DNA of 64,000 bases from JBFLVU01 sp037444825 (GTDB taxonomy: Bacteria; Acidobacteriota; UBA4820; DSQY01): NCBI GenBank assembly GCA_037444825.1, contig JBBILR010000001.1, forward strand, positions 1-64,000, written 5' to 3'. A program made the position numbers and the translations under genes. Shown here piece by piece: positions 7,837-15,891 of this stretch (within the stretch, counting starts at the first letter, position 1; every line of letters begins with the position of its first letter). The notes below the pieces were generated by a model, which made no database searches, was not told the origin of the DNA, and saw only the letters and a program-made list of their open reading frames with translations.

Positions 7837-8567
7837 CCCCCCCTCCCCAGGCGGGTCTGGATCATGCGTCGGACGGCCACGGGCACCTTGGGGTCCGAGG
7901 CCAGGGTTCTCAGTTCGGTGGCGCTCAGGGCGGTGATGAAGGGCAACACCGCCGAGAGGGGGGTGGAGGGGTTGCGGAGGAGCGCCACCCGCACCTCCAC
8001 CCGGCAGGACCACTTGGGGTCCCGGGCGACGGTCTCCAGGACCGGCCTGGGCGTCCGGGGCTGGTTCACCAGATAGAGAACGTCCTCCTCCACGAGTCGG
8101 CTGTTTTCGAGGAGGGCCTTGACCACCCCCGGGTCCTTTTCGCTCCGGAGGGCCTTGAGGGCCTGGCCCGCCGCCGTTCGGGCGAGGGTCATCTTTTCGC
8201 CCAGGGCCATGGCGGGGAGGCGCTGGAGGAGGACCGACTCGGCCCGGTGGCGGACCTCCGAAGAGAGCCGAAAGTTCTGCAAGGTGAGGTTCAGGTCCCT
8301 CCAGGAGAGGAACTTCACGAAGTTGAGGGCCTCCCCCAGGGGCGTGGCGGGGTGGTTCACCAGGCCGAACTGGACCCTCACGGAGGAGGCCCAGCGACTC
8401 CTCGCCAGACGCCCGAGGAAGGTCTCGGGGAGGTCCGAGCGCATGAGGACCTTGAGGATGTGCCGCTCCTTGGTGGAGGGGTGGTCGAGGAGCCCCTCCA
8501 CCTCTCCGGGGGCGAGGTTCGGCAACCGGGCGAAAAGGGCCTCCTCGCTGAGGGAAGGATCCAGCAT
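7833..8567 (-). CDS. HEAT-like repeat protein with internally duplicated module
   Basis: 244 residues, helical, with no signal peptide or TM. An internal duplication is visible by eye. VRVQFGLVNHPATPLGEALN (about 63-82) and VEVRVALLRNPSTPLSAVLP (about 190-209) are each followed by a helix, then LxxL(A) and a segment ending in VRxxxxxxLxRL or VRRMIQTRL. The consensus is L-x-N-P-x-T-P-L-x-x-x-L, about 10 residues, then L-x-x-L-A-x-D-x-x-V-P-x-x-V-R. The same module occurs in the 389-aa protein two genes downstream. It is the first gene of the operon and a likely protein-interaction scaffold. Function is unknown. Confidence 0.72.
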   Translation of the reverse strand: MLDPSLSEEALFARLPNLAPGEVEGLLDHPSTKERHILKVLMRSDLPETFLGRLARSRWASSVRVQFGLVNHPATPLGEALNFVKFLSWRDLNLTLQNFRLSSEVRHRAESVLLQRLPAMALGEKMTLARTAAGQALKALRSEKDPGVVKALLENSRLVEEDVLYLVNQPRTPRPVLETVARDPKWSCRVEVRVALLRNPSTPLSAVLPFITALSATELRTLASDPKVPVAVRRMIQTRLGRGG

Positions 8568-8703
8568 GGCGTCTCCCGCCTTGGGATTGTAGCGTGAGAC
8601 CGTCTCGAAATGAAGGCCGGAGAGGGGGAAGGAGAAGAAGGGACGCCCTCGTTCCGGACGGGGGCCCGCGGCGGCCTCCTTCCCTCCCGGCCGTCGTACC
8701 TTC

Positions 8704-9684
8704 TCACCCCCCCAGACGGGCGAGGAGGGCTTTTTTCTCCGCGGGGGGCAGGAGGGAGGCCCGGGCGGCCAGGCGCTGGGAGCGCCAGGCGTCGGCGGGG
8801 CTCCAACTCCCTCCCAGGGCCCAGGCGATTTCCCGGTTCAGGGTGGTCCCGAAGAGGGCCGGGTCGTCGGTTCCCAGAGAAAGGGAGACGCCGGCCTTCC
8901 AGAGGCGGGGGAGGGGGTGGCGGCGCCCGGGGGGCAGGGCGCCCGTCCTGCGGTTGCTGGTGGGGCAGACCTCCAGGTGGACCCCCTCCTCGGCCAGCGT
9001 TCTCAGGAGGTCCGGGTCGGAGGCCGCCCCGATGCCATGCCCGACGCGGAAGGGGGAGAGTTCCAGGGCCCGGCGGACCTCGCCGGGGCCGGTCACCTCC
9101 CCCGCGTGGGGGATGAGGGGCAGGCCTTGGCGGCGGCACTCCTCCGCCAGGTCCCGGAAGAGGGCGGCGGGGGCCGCCGCCTCGTCGCCCCCGAGGCCCA
9201 ACGCCGCCACCCCCTCCCCGCGGTGGCGGAGCGCCAGGCCGAGGTCCCGTTCCAGCAAGGCGGGGGGCCACTGGCGCACCGCGTCCACGATGAACAGGAT
9301 GGACAGGGGGGCCTTTCGGCGGGCCTCCAGAAGGGCCCGCAGGCCCGCTTCCGGGGAAAGGCCGTGGCGCTCCCACACCGAGGGGGAGAGGCGGATTTCG
9401 GCGTGGAGAACCCCCTGCCGCGCCAGTCGCCGCGCCGTCCGGTGAAAAAGCCACGCCAGGTCCTCCGGGCGCCGGAAGAGGTCCAAGAGGGCGCCGAAGT
9501 GGGCCAGGAACTCCCCGAAGTCCCGGTGGCGGTAGAGGGCGAAGACCTCGGAGGGACTCCTGGCCAGCCGGTGCTTTTTCGCGAGGAAGAGCGCCTCCGA
9601 AGGCAGGAGGCACCCCTCCAGGTGAAGGTGCAGTTCGACCTTCGGCAGCCCGCGGACCGAAAACCCGCCGGCGTCGCGGGCCAT
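8704..9684 (-). CDS. add: Adenosine/adenine deaminase family protein
   Basis: 326 residues of the metal-dependent amidohydrolase superfamily. Zinc ligands are in VELHLHLEG at 15-23. The catalytic Glu is in the HAGE motif near 195, followed by VGHGIG, then LEVCPTSNRRTG and SLGTDDPALFGTTLNRE, which supplies the catalytic Asp pair. This matches adenosine deaminase, which converts adenosine to inosine in purine salvage. Short members of this family can act on adenine or other aminated purines, so substrate is inferred. The gap to the next upstream gene is 22 bp. Confidence 0.9.
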   Translation of the reverse strand: MARDAGGFSVRGLPKVELHLHLEGCLLPSEALFLAKKHRLARSPSEVFALYRHRDFGEFLAHFGALLDLFRRPEDLAWLFHRTARRLARQGVLHAEIRLSPSVWERHGLSPEAGLRALLEARRKAPLSILFIVDAVRQWPPALLERDLGLALRHRGEGVAALGLGGDEAAAPAALFRDLAEECRRQGLPLIPHAGEVTGPGEVRRALELSPFRVGHGIGAASDPDLLRTLAEEGVHLEVCPTSNRRTGALPPGRRHPLPRLWKAGVSLSLGTDDPALFGTTLNREIAWALGGSWSPADAWRSQRLAARASLLPPAEKKALLARLGG

Positions 9685-9706
9685 GGGAGGCCGGGGCGAG
9701 GCCCCC

Positions 9707-10066
9707 TCAGTACCGCTCCGCCGTCTGGCGGAAGTCGTAGTGGAGGACCAGCTTGTGGACCTTGAGATCCACGGGGACGTCGAAGGTGGCCCGGATCTCG
9801 ATGGAGCCGCCCCCCTTGTTGATGGTGAGGTTCTCGGCGGTGATGGGCAGGTTCAGAAGGTGGGCCTTCTCCAAGAGGTCCTTTTGGATCTGCTCGGGCG
9901 TTCGCGTCCAGGATTCGGCCCGGGCGTAGGTTTCCATGTAGTCCTTGAACTCGTAGGCGTTGACCCGGGCCGGCACCACCTTCACCAGGACGAAGATGGC
10001 CGCCGCCAGGATCAGGACCATGACGATCAGGCCGATCTTCCCGTCGCCTCGCTCGCGGTCTTTCAT
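9707..10066 (-). CDS. Small single-span membrane protein, DUF4845-like
   Basis: 119 residues starting at MKDRERGDGKIG, chosen because GGAGGAGGCC sits just before this ATG. A longer in-frame start 33 bp upstream lacks such a site. One TM helix (about 12-31, IGLIVMVLILAAAIFVLVKV) is followed by a soluble alpha/beta domain containing PEQIQKDLLEKAHLLNLPIT and a C-terminal VDLKVHKLVLHYDF. The pattern (TM helix, helical segment binding a beta-sheet) resembles DUF4845-type proteins. Function is unknown. It lies 48 bp after valS. Confidence 0.65.
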   Translation of the reverse strand: MKDRERGDGKIGLIVMVLILAAAIFVLVKVVPARVNAYEFKDYMETYARAESWTRTPEQIQKDLLEKAHLLNLPITAENLTINKGGGSIEIRATFDVPVDLKVHKLVLHYDFRQTAERY

Positions 10067-10114
10067 GGCCTCCTCCTCCGGAGCGTCCAGCCTACCCAAG
10101 GGCCGGGAGGGCCG

Positions 10115-12769
10115 TCAAGCGCCCCGGTTCCTCAAGAGGGCCTCCACCTCTCGGACCTTTCGCTCGTAGTCCTCCAGGATGGCCCGGTTCTTGGCCACCA
10201 CCTCCGGGGGGGCCTTCTCGACGAAGGCGGGGTTCCGGAGCTTGGCCGCGAACTTGTCCCGCTCCGCCGCCAGCTTTTTCAGCTCCCCTTCCAGCCGGGC
10301 CGTCTCCGCCGCCGCCGCCGCCCCGTCCACCTCCGGCCGCTCCAGGTGAAAGCGGAAGGCCCCGGCGACGCCGGGGAGCCACCGCTCTCCCGGGGGGGCT
10401 TCCCCCCCGACGCGAACGGGGGAGACCCGGGCCAGGGCCGAGACCTCCTCCCGGGCCGATTCGTCGAGCAGCGCCGCGGCGCTCTCGTCCAGCGGCGCGA
10501 CGTGGAGGGGGAGCATCCGCCCCGGAGGCAGGTTCTTCTCCGTGCGCAGCGTCCTCACCGCCGTGATGAGGTCCATGAGGCGCTCCACCGAGCCGTCGGG
10601 CGGCGGGGGCGAAGCGGGGGCGGGGAAGGGGGCCTCCACCAGCCGGCCCGTTCTGCCGGGCATCTTCTCCCAGAGGGCCTCGGTGACGAAGGGCATGAAG
10701 GGGTGGAGGAGCCGCAGGATGCCGTCGAGAACGGAGAGGAGGACGTACCGCGTGGCCTCTTTCCGCTCCGGCGGCCCGTTGAGGCCGACTTTGGAGACCT
10801 CCACGTACCAGTCGCAGTAGCGGTGCCAGACGAAGTGGTAGAGGAGGTCCGCCGCCTCGTAGAACTTGAACTCCTCCAGGGCGCGGTTGACCTCCTGCGC
10901 CGTCCGGTCCAGCTCGGCGAGGATCCAGCGGTCCCAGCGGGAGAGGAGGGAGGGGTGGGGCTCTTCGGGAAGGCGCTCCCCGCACTGGAGGAGGACGAAG
11001 CGCCCGGCGTTCCACAACTTGTTGGCGAAGGCCCGGTACCCCTCCATCCGCCGGGTGTCCAGGGCGACGTCGGTGCCGGGGACACAGAGAATGGCCAGGG
11101 TGAAGCGCACCGCGTCGGCGCCGTAGGTGTCGATGAGCTCCAGGGGGTCCACCACGTTCCCCAGCGTCTTGCTCATCTTCCGGCCCTTCTCGTCCCGCAC
11201 CAGCCCGTGGAGGAACACGTCCTTGAAGGGGGCCTGGCCGGTGAACTTGAGGCCCGCCATGATCATGCGGGCCACCCAGAAGAAGAGGATGTCGTACCCC
11301 GTCTCCATGACGGTGGTGGGGTAGTAGCGGCGGAAGTCCTCGGTCTCCTCGGGCCACCCCAGGGTGGAGAAGGGCCAGAGCTGGCTGGAGAACCAGGTGT
11401 CGAGGACGTCCGGATCCTGTTCCACCGGTCCCCCGCAGTAGGGGCACGCCGACAGGTCTTCCATGGAGACCAGGAGGCGCTCCGGGTCGTTCTCGCCGGC
11501 GGCCTTGCCGCAGGCCTTGCAGGAAAAGGCGGGGATGCGGTGGCCCCACCAGAGCTGGCGGGAGATGCACCAGTCGTGGATCTCCCGCATCCAGTTGAGG
11601 TAGACCTTCCGCCAGTGGTCGGGGATGATCCGGATCCGGCCCTCTTCGACGGCCCGGCGGGCCGGTTCGGCCAGGGGTTCGATCCGCAGGAACCACTGGG
11701 TGGAGACCGCGGGCTCCACCACGGCGTCGCAGCGCTGGCAGTGGCCCACGGCGTTCTGGTGGACGGAGGTCCCCACGAGAAGCCCCTCCGCCTCCAGCCG
11801 CTTCAGGACCGCCTTCCGCGCCTCGTACCGGTCCAGGCCCGCGAAGGGCCCCGCCTCGGCGGTCATCTTCCCGTCGAGGCCGATGACCACCACCCGGGGC
11901 AGGCCGTGGCGCTTTCCGGCCTCGAAGTCGTTGGGGTCGTGGGCCGGGGTGATCTTCACCGCGCCGGTCCCGAACTCCCGGTCCACCATGGCGTCGGCCA
12001 CCACGGGGATCTCCCGGTTCATGAGGGGGAGGACCACCGTCCGTCCCACCAAGGACCGGTACCGCTCGTCCTCCGGGTGGACGGCCACCGCCGTGTCGCC
12101 CAGCATGGTCTCCGGCCGGGTGGTGGCCACCGTGACCCCTTCGCCGCCGTCCGGGGAGGGGTAGCGGATGGTCCAGAGCGTCCCGCGGCTCTCGGCGTGT
12201 TCCACCTCCAGGTCCGACAGGGCCGTCCCGCAGCGGGGGCACCAGTTGACCATGTACTCGCCGCGGTAGATCAGCCCCTCCCGGTAGAGGTCCACGAAGG
12301 CCTTCCGCACCGCCCGGCTGAGGTCGGGGTCCAGCGTGAAGCGGGTGCGGCTCCAGTCGCAGGAGGCCCCCAGCCGCCGGAGCTGGCGCAGGATGGTGTC
12401 CCCCTTCTCGCGCCGCCACTCCCAGACCTTCTCCACGAAGGCTTCCCGGCCCAGATCCTCCCTTCGGATTCCTTGCTTTTCCAGCTCCTTGCCCACCACC
12501 ATCTGGGTGGCGATACCGGCGTGGTCGGTGCCGGGGAGCCACAGGGCGTCGTAGCCCTGCATCCGCCGCCAGCGGATGAGGATGTCCTGCAACGTCACGA
12601 ACATGGCGTGGCCGGTGTGGAGGGCCCCCGTGACGTTGGGCGGGGGGATGACGATGACGTAGGGCGGCTTGCCCGAAGCGGGGTCGGCCCGGAAGTGGCC
12701 CTCCCCCTCCCAAAGGGCGTAGATCCTCTCCTCCACCTCGCCGGGAACGAACTGCTTGGGGATCTCCAT
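10115..12769 (-). CDS. valS: Valyl-tRNA synthetase
   Basis: 884 residues, full length. The class I HIGH-type motif is in PPPNVTGALHTGHAM near residue 42 and the KMSKS loop in KGRKMSKTLGNVVDPLEL near 530. The central CP1 editing domain includes TTRPETMLGDTAVAVHPEDE. Two cysteine pairs in CKACGKAAG and CPYCGG suggest a zinc-binding insertion, seen in some ValRS/IleRS. The C-terminus (about 815-884) is the ValRS coiled coil (LEGELKKLAAERDKFAAKL). It attaches valine to tRNA-Val and edits mischarged threonine. The start lies 79 bp downstream of the response-regulator gene, with no T-box-like leader seen. Confidence 0.97.
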   Translation of the reverse strand: MEIPKQFVPGEVEERIYALWEGEGHFRADPASGKPPYVIVIPPPNVTGALHTGHAMFVTLQDILIRWRRMQGYDALWLPGTDHAGIATQMVVGKELEKQGIRREDLGREAFVEKVWEWRREKGDTILRQLRRLGASCDWSRTRFTLDPDLSRAVRKAFVDLYREGLIYRGEYMVNWCPRCGTALSDLEVEHAESRGTLWTIRYPSPDGGEGVTVATTRPETMLGDTAVAVHPEDERYRSLVGRTVVLPLMNREIPVVADAMVDREFGTGAVKITPAHDPNDFEAGKRHGLPRVVVIGLDGKMTAEAGPFAGLDRYEARKAVLKRLEAEGLLVGTSVHQNAVGHCQRCDAVVEPAVSTQWFLRIEPLAEPARRAVEEGRIRIIPDHWRKVYLNWMREIHDWCISRQLWWGHRIPAFSCKACGKAAGENDPERLLVSMEDLSACPYCGGPVEQDPDVLDTWFSSQLWPFSTLGWPEETEDFRRYYPTTVMETGYDILFFWVARMIMAGLKFTGQAPFKDVFLHGLVRDEKGRKMSKTLGNVVDPLELIDTYGADAVRFTLAILCVPGTDVALDTRRMEGYRAFANKLWNAGRFVLLQCGERLPEEPHPSLLSRWDRWILAELDRTAQEVNRALEEFKFYEAADLLYHFVWHRYCDWYVEVSKVGLNGPPERKEATRYVLLSVLDGILRLLHPFMPFVTEALWEKMPGRTGRLVEAPFPAPASPPPPDGSVERLMDLITAVRTLRTEKNLPPGRMLPLHVAPLDESAAALLDESAREEVSALARVSPVRVGGEAPPGERWLPGVAGAFRFHLERPEVDGAAAAAETARLEGELKKLAAERDKFAAKLRNPAFVEKAPPEVVAKNRAILEDYERKVREVEALLRNRGA

Positions 12770-12848
12770 GGTGTCCTCTCGACCCTTTCACGCGAACGAG
12801 GCCTTTCGGCCCCGATCGCACCCTCCGGTTGTGGTCGGGCCGGAAACC

Positions 12849-14855
12849 TCAGCCGGCTTCCGCTTCCAGCTCCTGGATGCGGCGGCGGATGAGCGATTCG
12901 GCCAGCTCGGGGATCACCTCCCAGGCGACCTCCCGGACGATCTTGTCCACCTGGGCCTTGACCTCCTCCGCGGCCAGCGGCGGCAGGCTTCGGCCCACCT
13001 CCTCCCGGACGAGGGCGGGGAGGCTCTCCTCCAGGGCTTCCCGGACCAGCGCCGGGGCCTGGGCTTCCAATGTCTGCCGGAGGACCTGCGGCACCAAGGC
13101 CGAAACGGCCGTGGAGACGGCCTCGGGGGTCCGGGCCTCCGCCTCCCGGGCCACGGCGGGGGCCACCAGCCGCTCCGCCGCCTCCTGGACGGCGGGGCCA
13201 ACCGACTCCTCGGCGGCCCGCCGGGCGGCGAAGGGAATCTCCTCGGAGAGCCGGCGGCGCACCTCCACCTCGGCGGCCTCGGCGGCGGCCGATGCGGCCC
13301 GCGAGGGCAGAACCTCGGCCAGGGAACGCTCCAGAAGCGCGGGAAGGGCCTCCTCCACGGCCTGCCGGGCGGCGGAGGGCAGGATCTCCCGGAGGGCCCC
13401 GCCCACCGCCGCGGGCACGGCCTCGGCCAACGCGCCGCGGAGGGTTTCCGGAAGCATCTCGTTCAGCCCGCGGGCCACCAGACCCGGAACGAGGGTCTCC
13501 ACCGCCGAACGGATGGAGCCCTCCAGAGCGGGGGCCGGGGCCGCCTCCTCCCGAATGACGGGGAAGGTGCCCGCCGCCGCCAGGGACTCCTTTTCCTCCT
13601 CAGGTTCCGGCGGCGGGACCACGGCCTCCTCCGCGGCTTCAAAGAGAGGGGCTTCCGGGGTGAGGGTTTCCCCGGCGGGGGCTTCGGAAAGCTCCGGGTA
13701 GGCTCCGGTCACCGGCTCCGGCGGAGGGGCGAAGGCCTCCTCGGGGGAGGGCGCGGGCGCCGCCTCGCCAGCGGGGGCTTCCAGAAAATCGGTCTTGTGG
13801 TCCAGGAGGTCGTGGGCCTCCGAGACCATCTCCTGCTGTTCGGTGAGGGCGTGGACGATCTCCACCGTCTCCTGTTCGGCCGCTGCGGAAACGTCGGGGG
13901 CGGCCGGGGCCTGCTCGGCGATGGGGGCCACGGTTTCCAGCTCGGCCTCGAAGGGCTCCTCCACGAAGGGCGGCAGAGAGGCGGCGACCTCTTCCTTGGG
14001 TTCCGGAGTTGCTTCACCCGCTTCGGCGGCGGGCAAGGGGGGCCCCAGGTCCACCGAGGGCTCGGGGGGCGGCACCACCTGCTCCAAGGCGGCCTCCGAG
14101 ACCGGTTCTTCGGTGATGGGGCCGAGGTCCAGGCCCTCGAAGGGTTCCGAAGGAGCGGAGGGCATCTCGGGGGCCGGGGGAGGAGGGGAGGCGGTGGCGA
14201 CCTCGGAGGGCCCCGCCGCCGGGGGCTCCAGCGGCTGGAAGACCGTCGTGGCCGGGGGAGGGGCGCCGGTGCCGGAGGAGGTGGCCGTGTCCTCCAAGAT
14301 GGGGAGTTCCGGCTCCGGGGGCATGGCGAACTCCGGCTCCCCCGAGGTGAAGGGAGCCTCGGCGGCCTGGGGGGCGGCGGGGGAGACGGCGGCCGGTTCT
14401 TCGGCGGGCGGCTCCTCCATGGTGAACTCCTGGCGGCTGTGGAAGACCTGGACCGGTCCTGCGCCCGCCTCCGGGGCGAAGAGCATCCGCTTGCGGATCA
14501 GCTCCTCCACCTTCTCGACGAGCATCTTGGAGTCGAAGGGCTTGGTGATGGTGAGGTCGGCCCCCGAGGCCCGGGCCTTCTCCTCGTCGAAGGGCTCGAA
14601 GGTCCCGGTGAGGAGGATCACCGGAATGGCGGCGTAGGCGGGGTTCCGCTTGACGAAGGCCGCCACGTCGTAGCCGTTCATCTCCGGCATGATGACGTCG
14701 CAGAGGAGGATGTCGGGGCGGTCCTCCTGGAGCTTCTGGACGGCGAGCTTCCCGTTGGAGACGGAGGTGACCTCGTAGTCCCCGTCCACGAAGGTGAGTT
14801 CCACCACCTTCTGGATGGTGACACTGTCGTCCGCGAGAAGGATCTTCTTCGGCAT
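12849..14855 (-). CDS. Response regulator with long Pro/Glu-rich linker and helical repeat tail
   Basis: 668 residues. The receiver domain (1-122) is intact: acidic pair in LLADDS, phospho-acceptor Asp in DILLCDVIMPEMNG near 53, Thr in VILLTGTF, Lys in LTITKPFDS. Residues about 130-420 are a low-complexity Ala/Pro/Glu segment. The C-terminal part (about 425-640) is a run of imperfect helical repeats rich in ALP/VLP turns, such as VEEALPALLERSLAEVLP. It ends with a conserved-looking REVAWEVIPELAESLIRRRI. There is no DNA-binding or enzymatic output domain. The receiver resembles FrzZ-like regulators. It follows two CheW-like genes (28-bp gap), pointing to a chemosensory-type pathway. No histidine kinase is visible here. 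Confidence 0.85.
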   Translation of the reverse strand: MPKKILLADDSVTIQKVVELTFVDGDYEVTSVSNGKLAVQKLQEDRPDILLCDVIMPEMNGYDVAAFVKRNPAYAAIPVILLTGTFEPFDEEKARASGADLTITKPFDSKMLVEKVEELIRKRMLFAPEAGAGPVQVFHSRQEFTMEEPPAEEPAAVSPAAPQAAEAPFTSGEPEFAMPPEPELPILEDTATSSGTGAPPPATTVFQPLEPPAAGPSEVATASPPPPAPEMPSAPSEPFEGLDLGPITEEPVSEAALEQVVPPPEPSVDLGPPLPAAEAGEATPEPKEEVAASLPPFVEEPFEAELETVAPIAEQAPAAPDVSAAAEQETVEIVHALTEQQEMVSEAHDLLDHKTDFLEAPAGEAAPAPSPEEAFAPPPEPVTGAYPELSEAPAGETLTPEAPLFEAAEEAVVPPPEPEEEKESLAAAGTFPVIREEAAPAPALEGSIRSAVETLVPGLVARGLNEMLPETLRGALAEAVPAAVGGALREILPSAARQAVEEALPALLERSLAEVLPSRAASAAAEAAEVEVRRRLSEEIPFAARRAAEESVGPAVQEAAERLVAPAVAREAEARTPEAVSTAVSALVPQVLRQTLEAQAPALVREALEESLPALVREEVGRSLPPLAAEEVKAQVDKIVREVAWEVIPELAESLIRRRIQELEAEAG

Positions 14856-14883
14856 GGCGGCCCCCTATTCCATCCCAAGCATT

Positions 14884-15252
14884 TTAACGAAGCCCGCAGG
14901 CCCTGTAAAGCCTTTCCACGTCCACGAGGCCCATCCCCTCGTCCACCCCCTCTCCCTGTCCCTCGGGTGGGACGGCGGAGGTGGCTTGGAGGGCCGCCCC
15001 GAGCCCGGGCAGGGCCAAGGGAAGCCCCTCCCGCTCCAGCACCACCAGGAGACGGGGAGGGGCGGTCCTTCCGAAGAAAAAGGAGGGGTCGGCCACCGGC
15101 ACCGCCTCCCCCCCCACCACCAGGATCCCCAGGAGCCAGGAGGCCCCGCGGGGAAGGGGCAGGGGGGGCTCGAAGTCCCGAATCTCCCGCACCGCCTCGG
15201 CGGGGATGGCCCAGCGCCCCTCGCCGGTGTCCAGAATCACGACGCCGGGCAT
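14884..15252 (-). CDS. CheW-like domain protein
   Basis: 122 residues from the ATG at 15252, which lies inside the upstream CheW-like gene (16-bp overlap). The sequence has the CheW fold pattern: VVILDTGEGRWAIPAEAVRE, then a hydrophobic strand around SWLLGILVVGGEAVPVADPS and RLLVVLEREGLPLALPGLG. It ends MGLVDVERLYRACG. CheW domains dock chemoreceptors and CheA-type kinases. It directly precedes the response-regulator gene. Family assignment is by pattern and the protein is divergent. Confidence 0.65.
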   Translation of the reverse strand: MPGVVILDTGEGRWAIPAEAVREIRDFEPPLPLPRGASWLLGILVVGGEAVPVADPSFFFGRTAPPRLLVVLEREGLPLALPGLGAALQATSAVPPEGQGEGVDEGMGLVDVERLYRACGLR

Positions 15253-15644
15253 GCCAGGGCCTCCAGGGCCTCGGGGTCGGCCACGAAGGCGCCCCGCCGC
15301 CCGTCCCAGAGAAGGGCCCGGGCCCAGGGGGGGCGCTCGGCGAAGCAGGCGGGAGGCAGGGGGAGGTAGCGCCAGGGGCGCTGGGTGGGATCGGCCGCGT
15401 CCTCGAAGAGCCAGGCCCGGCCCGTGTCCAGGAGCACCAAAATCCCCGGTTCCGGGGGTCCCGCGGGAAATCCCAGAAAACGCCCCACGTCCAGCGCCGC
15501 CGGAAGGTGGTGAGGGAAGTCGGGGGCTCCCCGGTGCAGCACCCGCACGACGCGGGGAAGGGGGAGCGCCACGAGGAGACCCCCGGCGGCCTTCGCGAAG
15601 AGCCACGGCTCGGCCACTTCCACCTCCCAGGTCCAAGGATACAC
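15237..15644 (-). CDS. Divergent CheW-like protein
   Basis: 135 residues from a GTG at 15644. The arrangement LFAKAAGGLLVALPLPRVVR, LPAALDVGRFLGFP, ILVLLDTGRAWLFEDAA resembles a degenerate CheW domain: a strand with hydrophobic core, a P-V-x-D-V-G-x-x-L-G-like turn, then I-L-V-x-x-x-G. It overlaps the next CheW-like gene by 16 bp and heads the three-gene unit ending in the response regulator. A similar domain layout in both suggests a duplication. Start codon and family call are moderately certain. Confidence 0.5.
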   Translation of the reverse strand: MYPWTWEVEVAEPWLFAKAAGGLLVALPLPRVVRVLHRGAPDFPHHLPAALDVGRFLGFPAGPPEPGILVLLDTGRAWLFEDAADPTQRPWRYLPLPPACFAERPPWARALLWDGRRGAFVADPEALEALACPAS

Positions 15645-15731
15645 CGTCTCTCGCGGGTGCGGGACCTTTCCGGGCGCTCGTTTCCTGGGGCAATTCCCCC
15701 AAAACGCGGACTCCCCGGCCGCCGGAAAGGG

Positions 15732-15759
15732 TGGACATGCGGGCCATGAGGCCTATAAT
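15732..15759 (+). promoter_or_regulatory. Promoter of nifJ
   Basis: TGGACA (15732-15737, 5 of 6 to the -35 consensus) is followed after 16 nt by a perfect TATAAT (15754-15759). Transcription would start near 15767, giving an mRNA leader of about 125 nt before the nifJ ATG. No convincing regulator site or riboswitch was recognised in that leader. A perfect -10 box is uncommon in such GC-rich DNA. Confidence 0.65.
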
Positions 15760-15891
15760 ATCGCCTTCGAGGTTCCGTCGGTACGCTTCCTCGAACGGTG
15801 GCCGAATGCGGAGGGCGTCCGCCAAGGGACGAAGCGGCAAGGCACGGATTCAACCCTGGGACGCCCTCCTTCCTCACAACGGAGTCCCGAC

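Noticed and set aside
9683..12892. Plus-strand open frame of about 1069 codons opposite valS
   Set aside because: Antisense shadow of valS. Its translation is low-complexity His/Gly/Leu-rich without domains.
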